From assembly GCF_047675955.1 (NCBI RefSeq), contig NC_132912.1, positions 79,074,382-79,138,381 on the forward strand: a stretch of 64,000 nucleotides of DNA, read 5' to 3'. Position 1 is the first letter of the stretch. Every line of letters begins with the position of its first letter. The stretch comes from Chlorocebus sabaeus (taxonomy: Eukaryota; Chordata; Mammalia; Primates; Cercopithecidae). The notes under the pieces were generated by a model. That model was not told the origin of the DNA. It saw only the letters and a program-made list of their open reading frames with translations, and did not search any database. This document shows, in pieces, positions 58,429-64,000 of the stretch. The position numbers and the translations under genes are program-made.

Positions 58429-58636
58429 CAACTTTATTTGCTGAAGACTCTTACCTTTTCTGTATCCCAGACTTCCCCAGTCCTAGGGTCTCTCCCAACT
58501 CATTTCTGCTTGCCTATGTATATCTTCACTTGGATGTCTAATAGTCAGAGCAACATGAACTTGGCTCTTGTTACAATCAGGGTCTCAGCATGGGACAGCT
58601 GGCATACTCAAAAGGTTTAACTGAAAGTTTAATGAG

Positions 58637-58907
58637 AGCCAGGAGTGGTGGCTCATGCCTATAATCCCAGCACTTTGAGAGGCTGAGGCAGGCAGATCAC
58701 TTGAAGTCAGGAGTTCGAGACCAGCCTGGCCAACATGGCAAAAACCCTTCTACTAAAAATACAAAAATTAACTGGGCATGGTGGCACGTGCCTGTAATCT
58801 CAGGTACTGGGGAGGCTGCGGCAGGAGAATTGCTTGAATCTGGGAGATGGAGGTTGCAGTGAGTTGAGATCATGCCACTGTACTCCAGCCTGGACAATGG
58901 AAAAAAA
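58637..58907 (+). mobile_element. AluS-like
   Basis: Sense Alu from AGCCAGGAGTGGTGGCTCATGCC to CAGCCTGGACAATGG and a short A-tail; part of the right arm end is lost. Target duplication GAAAGTTTAATGAG (58623-58636) versus GAAAGTTCAATGAG (58908-58921). Confidence 0.92.
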
Positions 58908-58921
58908 GAAAGTTCAATGAG

Positions 58922-59774
58922 GTAGAGTTTACTAAGGTGTGGGCAGAACTACAGAAGCCAATACAAGGTGTTAAGGCATCCCGGGATTAGCAATATTGGG
59001 AAGCTGTTATCTTCTTTAATCCTTTAGGGACAAGCAAAAGAAACCCAGAGAAAGCCTGGAGTCATAGAACAAGGTCCATCCAATTGAAGTAGTAATCCCA
59101 GAATGCAGTGACTGGCAGAACTGGAGTGAGACAGGGAGGGGTCTAAAGGAATAAATTCTCCTACTTGTTTCTTATTCAGTCTCTTGCTGGTACCTCATAT
59201 TGCCTTATGCCATTTGAAATCAGATGAAAAGAGCACACCCCAGCCATAAAGCAGAGCAGAGAAGTGTGGGAAATAGGTGTGTGCATGTGCATGCACATTG
59301 TTTATTTGTGGAGGGTGGGGGATTGGCACAACTTGTACTATTACCAATCCCCATTCTCCAAATAAACACACACATCTCATTCTTTCTTCACCCTTCTCCA
59401 TCTCATGAAAAGGCACCAGTATACACTCAACTGCTCATGTGAAAAAATTATCAAGGACCATTTTTATGCTTTTCTTTTTTTTCGTTCATTTCCCACATTC
59501 AAACCATTACCAAGCCCTGCTGGTTCTCTCCATTTGGGCTGCCAGACCCTTATGCAAACCACCATTTTTTCTCCCTTGGGCCATATTAGGAACACCCCAA
59601 CTCTTCTTCTTCTTTTTTTTTGTCCCTACCTCTCTCCAGCCTACCTCCCTATCTTTGTTACGAGAGACTTTGTAACCTGGTGGTGACAAGGAGTTTTCAC
59701 AGTCCAAATAGCTGTCAATAAAGCAATATCCCACTTCACAATTTTATTTCATATGCCTCTCCTGGGAACAGACC
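58922..59774. other. No recognised feature
   Basis: Moderate GC, possibly an old decayed repeat at 58922-59175 (GTTTACTAAGGTGTGGG, CTTGCTGGTACCTCATATTGCC), otherwise single-copy. Open frames up to 93 codons have no domain. Confidence 0.4.
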
Positions 59775-60540
59775 ACTGTAATAACTGTTCGTTCACAATT
59801 CCAAGCCCTGCAGATCCATCTGTGAACAAAACAAAGTCTCTACTCTGCTGGAGTTTACATTCTTGTAGGAGGAGACACACAGTAAACAAACAAGTATAAA
59901 CTGTGCCAGGTATTGAAAATTATATTATGAAGAAAAATAAATCAGGGTAAGCAGATAGTGACTGAAGTGCTATTTTAGTCACGGAAGTCCTCACTAATGA
60001 GGTGTTTGAGCAGAGCCTTGAATGAAGTCACGGGGAGCTGTGAGCCAAGAGTTCCAAGCAGAGGAAGAGGAAGTGCTAAGGCCTTGATCCAGGATCATGC
60101 TTGGATTTTATGAGGAAGTGTGAGAAGACTTCTGGCCATGCAGAATGAACAAGACAGAAAGTGAGAGGAGGCCAGGTCAGAGGGGAGGTGAGGGGCTGGA
60201 TCATGATCAAGTGGAAGCTTTCAGGCCATGAAAGGGATTTGGATTTAAACTGGGTGTGATTGTGAGCCAATAGAGGGTTTGAAGGATCAGTGGCAGGAGC
60301 TGAGTCACAATTTTAAATCATCACTGGTTGCCGTATGGGTAACTGAGGTATAACTGAAGGCCAAAGTAGGGATAAACTCATAAGCAGGGACAAGTTAGGA
60401 GGCTGTGGTTATAGACTAGATGAGGCCTTAATTAGAGGGGTAACAGTGGGGTAATGAGAATGCTTAGAATTGAAGATATATTTTGAAAGTAGAATTTGCT
60501 AATGGCATGGATGTGGGGGCTATAAGAAAAAACAAGTTTA
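59775..60540 (-). repeat. L2 3' region, antisense
   Basis: CATCTGTGAACAAAACAAAGTCTCTACTC, GAGTTTACATTCTTG, GAGGTGTTTGAGCAGAGCCTTGAATGAAG, GTGCTAAGGCCTTGA, GGCCATGAAAGGGATTTGG, GCCAATAGAGGGTTTGAAGG and AGATATATTTTGAAAGTAGAATTTGCT follow the antisense L2 consensus. Confidence 0.88.
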
Positions 60541-61539
60541 GTGAGCTCTGAAATACAGTCTAACAGCAGTTTCACAAATCATCTCTGTCATTTGAGTCAT
60601 TTGCTATTGTTTATTCAAGAGAAGCACTTTTTTTGGTCAAGACTTTATAATATTTAGTATCTACTTAATAGTCTTAAATATTTTAACGTATCTTTTCTCT
60701 TGGACTCATTGCAAATGAAAGAATTTTACTTGAATGAAGAGAATAAAATTTAGACTATACTTTAATGAAGAGACTAATATTCAGTAAGTTGTAGAGGTTC
60801 AAAAGTTGCCTGCTGCTCAACTCTTGTGTCTTAGTCAGAGCCCTGAATGATAAATCATGTTGACCCCAAAGCCCAGGACTCCTCAGGACCCTTGTTTTTT
60901 TAGTTAATCTTGTTGTTGAAGAACAACTTCTCTTCCACCCTGCTTTCTTTTCTAAACTCAAAGCCTACTCCAGAGTGGAGAGTTTTTCCACATCCTAATT
61001 ATGCAAAATGTTGATATTGGGTAGAGGAAAAACATAGAATTAAAATAGTTTTACTAGGGGCTTGGGAATTGTGAGTGACCAGAAATTTCTGGAATTTTGC
61101 AATGCATTGATGGTACCAGCAGCCTAGAAAAAGACTGACTCTCATTGGTTATTATGGGGTCTATGTTGTGCTGGTACATAGTAGAAACTCAGTAAATGTG
61201 TGTTATTAAATTAAGAAACACAGTACATTAGGAGGGAACTGAAGAAGATATCATTTGGAAAAATGTAATCTATATAATCTTTAGGGGAAAAATTCATTCC
61301 CTTGTGTGGTATGGATATTATGAAGTTGAGACAAGCTAGGACTTAAAGGGTCATTGCTGCAAAGAGTGGGGAAGGATTCCATAGTTTGCTCTCTGTAGCT
61401 AGGACACAAAAATAACCATTTACTCTAGGTTTACACAGGTAGTTTGATATATTTTGATAATGTCGATATCAGGTAAGCTGAATTTTTAAGAGTTAAATTT
61501 TATATTTTCTATAGGGGACTATAAATATAAAAATGCTCA
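60541..61539. other. No recognised feature
   Basis: About 1 kb of apparently single-copy sequence without gene or repeat evidence. Confidence 0.5.
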
Positions 61540-61803
61540 ATTAATTACAAAAGGAAAAGTGAAATTAAACTCTACTGAGATAGCATTGCTTATCATCAGG
61601 TTGGCAAAATGCCAATGTCAGTGCATACTCTGTGGATGACACTGGTGATGGGGTGGGAAACAGCCATTCTTACATATTGCTGGTAGAAATGCAAAATAAA
61701 TAGTACAACCTATAGGAAAAGGAATTTGGCAATATTCAGAAAAATCACATACTCATTTACACTATTATTGGCAATCTTACTTTAAAAAAATTATCCCAAC
61801 GAT
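61540..61803 (+). mobile_element. L1M ORF2 3' fragment, sense
   Basis: GCATTGCTTATCATCAGGTTGGCAAAATGCC, GTGGGAAACAGCCATTCTTACATATTGCTGG and AATTTGGCAATATTCAGAAAAATCACA match the 3' part of L1M ORF2. Confidence 0.7.
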
Positions 61804-61914
61804 TCAGTGGCACTATCTTGGCCAAGCTGGTCTCGAACTCCTGACCTCAGGTAATCTGTCCACCTCGGCCTCCCAAAGTGCTGAGATTACAGGCGTGAGT
61901 CACTGTGCCCGGCC
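61804..61914 (-). mobile_element. Alu fragment without tail, internal deletion
   Basis: Antisense piece reading CAGTGGCACTATCTTGG, then directly CCAAGCTGGTCTCGAACTCCTGACC through CGTGAGTCACTGTGCCCGGCC. The 5' end of the Alu is intact but its 3' half and A-tail are missing, with a jump of more than 100 bases near 61818. Confidence 0.85.
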
Positions 61915-62591
61915 CACATCCCACTCTTAAGGCCGATGTCCCATGACGCAGTGGCCCGGTTTCCTAGTGATAACTAGTTTTACTATTTACTCAAAGCACG
62001 CAGGTGACTCTGGAGGGTTACAAACAGCCTCACAGAGTGCACAGGACCCCTCTTCCCTCGCCTGAGAGCCAGAATTTTCATCAGTTTTAGTAAGTGACTG
62101 ATTTCTCTTCTTCAGCGTTCCTCCAGAAGGAACTTTTAACTTTGTCCCTCATTGGTCTAAATTCCTGCTGTGTGTGGAATTCAGGCTCTTTGAGGTTTAC
62201 AGATCCTACAGAAACCTGGGGCATGGCTGTGTCTATTAGTTCGGAATGTGCAGGAGTGGGGTGCTTAGAGAAGAACAAATAGCCTCTTACTCTTTGAGGG
62301 CAACAGAGCAAGTTTCAATAGGTCCATTTAGGGTGGGATTGGGAGTCTGTGTGTGGGAGGCAGGAGGTAGAGGAGTTTGAAGTGTGGGGAAAGGGAGCCG
62401 TCCACGCTAGAATGTCCAAACCTCAATTCATACCTCAATGTGCCTTGGTAGATTTGTGTGGTCTGCCATACCAGGATTTCATTTATTGTAAGAAATTTTT
62501 AGCTAATTGCATGCAGTATATTTTTACCTGTGACTAAATTGTCAACTCAGTTTTAAAGCTTGTTGAACCTGTCTTAAAAAGTAGCACTGCG
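61915..62591. other. No recognised feature
   Basis: GC-richer single-copy sequence. Two 62-codon plus-strand frames (62094-62282, 62349-62537) show no domain. Confidence 0.45.
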
Positions 62592-62892
62592 ACGAGCGTG
62601 GTGGCTCACACCTGTAATCCCAGCACTTTGGGAGGCTGAGGTGGCAGATCGCCTGAGGTCAGGAATTTGCGACCAGCCTGGCCAACATGGTGAAACCCCA
62701 TCTCTACTAAAAACACAAAAAGTAACCGGACATGGTGACACGTAGCTGTCATCCCAGCTACTCTACTCGGGAGGCTGAGGCTGTAGAATCACTTGAACCT
62801 GGGAAGTGAAGGTTGCAGTGAGCCGAGATTTGCACCACTGCGCTCCAGTCTGAGAGACAGACTGAGACTCTGTCTCAAAAAAAAAAAAAAAG
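62592..62892 (+). mobile_element. AluS-like
   Basis: Sense Alu from GAGCGTGGTGGCTCACACC to GACTCTGTCTC and an A15 tail, with a 6-base duplication-like TACTCTACTC insertion in the right arm. AGCACTGC before and GACACTGTC after are a possible decayed target duplication. Confidence 0.9.
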
Positions 62893-63867
62893 ACACTGTC
62901 CGGTAACTCTGGTAACTCCCTCCCTACTGTTTCCATTCACCATTCCTCACTCGTTATGACTTTGGGAATCTGTTGTTGTTATTGTTGTTAGAAGGGTACC
63001 AACTTGATAGAATTTAGTAATATGGCAGAAGCCACATTGACATATATATTTTAATGGCTCTGTGGGAAACAAAGGCAGCATTGGTATAGTTCTTGGATTT
63101 GGGGCTTGTAAAAAAAATTCATTTTTCCCCCTACATTGGGGGCTTTGAAAAGACGAAGCAGTAAGAGCAACAGTCAATTTCATGCTCAATACAAAATATT
63201 ACGAGCTGAAAAGTTCTGTACCAGAGACTTCAAAGAAAATATAAAATATATATACAAAAATTTAAAGGCATAAAGCTTAGCTGTTCCATTAGGTACTTTG
63301 TGGACTTCAAATAGTTTCAACCATTTCTGTGAAGTCTCCACAATTTACTGAAGAAAGTTACTCTTCAAATCACAACTACTGTTCAATAAAAAGAAAAGAT
63401 ATTGTCATGATATTTGTGCAATATTTCTGCATTATCAACTTTTGATTCAGAAAAGGGGGGAAAAACTGAGTTTCCCCAAGGAAAGCCTGTAACAATCTAT
63501 TAAATGAATCTAACATTGCACCTTTTGAAAAGTTTAGAAATTGTTTTAGAGAAAAATTGTTTTGCTTTTATTTATAGCTTCATAGGTCATCTCCAAAGTC
63601 TGTGAATGCAGAGCAGAGAAAAATGGAAACACCTTAGTGTTGCTACAGACCACCTTTTGTTTGACTTTTCTTTTGGACTTACAGCATAAAAGTGTTATAT
63701 TAACACACATGAAAATGTTATATTACACTTGAAAATATTTCAAGAATCCTCTTCAACTTTGTAAAAATAAAAATTAGTGTTACTGAAAGAATGAAAACCA
63801 CTTTGTTACAAACATAGAGGCCTTGCAACAAATTAGGCTTCTGAAATTTGGTTGTGTAGTATAAATT

Positions 63868-63869
<2 letters not shown>
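62893..63869. other. No recognised feature
   Basis: Single-copy AT-rich sequence without gene or repeat evidence. Confidence 0.5.

Positions 63870-63906
<37 letters not shown>
63870..63906. repeat. (AC)18 microsatellite
   Basis: A perfect AC run of about 18 units. The cysteine/valine-rich frames opposite it are artefacts. Confidence 0.97.
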
Positions 63907-63907
<1 letters not shown>

Positions 63908-64000
63908 AGACATTGTCTTTGTAATTCTGGTTTAGCTCTTCATTGGTTGATTGCAAATCCCCTGGACCTAAACCAAGTCTTCTATAACCCAACTGGTAGC

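Noticed and set aside
63718..63992. Cys-Val repeat peptides
   Set aside because: Translation of the (AC)18 microsatellite.
1..64000. CRISPR arrays, operons, phage or plasmid systems
   Set aside because: No direct-repeat/spacer pattern and no dense coding; the repeat content is plainly primate.

Overview
This window is vertebrate, and specifically catarrhine primate, nuclear DNA. Alu elements of the J, S and Y ages, L1PB/L1MA and L1PA-type LINE-1 pieces, an MST/MaLR LTR, MLT1, HAL1, MIR, L2 and fossil hAT transposons all appear. Base composition is AT-rich and there is no sign of a prokaryotic layout. Two of the youngest Alus (about 5020 and 37857) carry substitutions that I associate with Old World monkey AluY lineages rather than human ones, so a cercopithecid is my best guess. 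That rests on memory and has not been tested.

I could not support any protein-coding exon, complete gene, tRNA, rRNA or CRISPR array. The open frames are short and are explained by repeats (L1, L2, Alu, HAL1, the low-complexity tract) or have no family signature. The window is best read as intergenic or deep-intronic sequence.

Layout: 1-5,500 holds a solo ERVL-type LTR, MIR, an hAT fossil and antisense L1 pieces. 5,500-9,300 holds L1 3' ends, including one with a twin-priming inversion, plus Alus. 9,300-19,530 is a nested stack: an old sense L1M copy, split by three Alu insertions and then by a near-full-length L1PB/L1MA element (11,195-17,674) that itself carries two Alus. 19,850-25,325 is antisense: an L1M ORF2 fragment split by an MST LTR with a perfect 5-bp target duplication, then a near-complete HAL1 split by an Alu. 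25,326-32,700 is the most repeat-poor part, with MER20, MER5A, MIRs and an AT-rich block dense in TAATT motifs. 32,700-39,860 holds Alus, MLT1, L2 and an hAT transposon with a recognisable transposase C-terminus. 40,232-41,465 is an unusual 1.2-kb nearly pure polypyrimidine array. 41,470-64,000 is mostly ancient repeat (MIR, L2, L1M, LTRs) and unique sequence, with a recent about 120-bp tandem duplication at 45,868-46,122 and a (CA)n tract near the end.

No new biological system was found. The observations most worth following are the polypyrimidine array, the tandem duplication with a hairpin at its junction, the TAATT-rich repeat-poor block, and the insertion history that the target-site duplications let one reconstruct. 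Repeat names were assigned by eye from remembered consensus sequences; subfamily names are approximate and edges are usually good to 5-20 bases, except where a target-site duplication fixes them.
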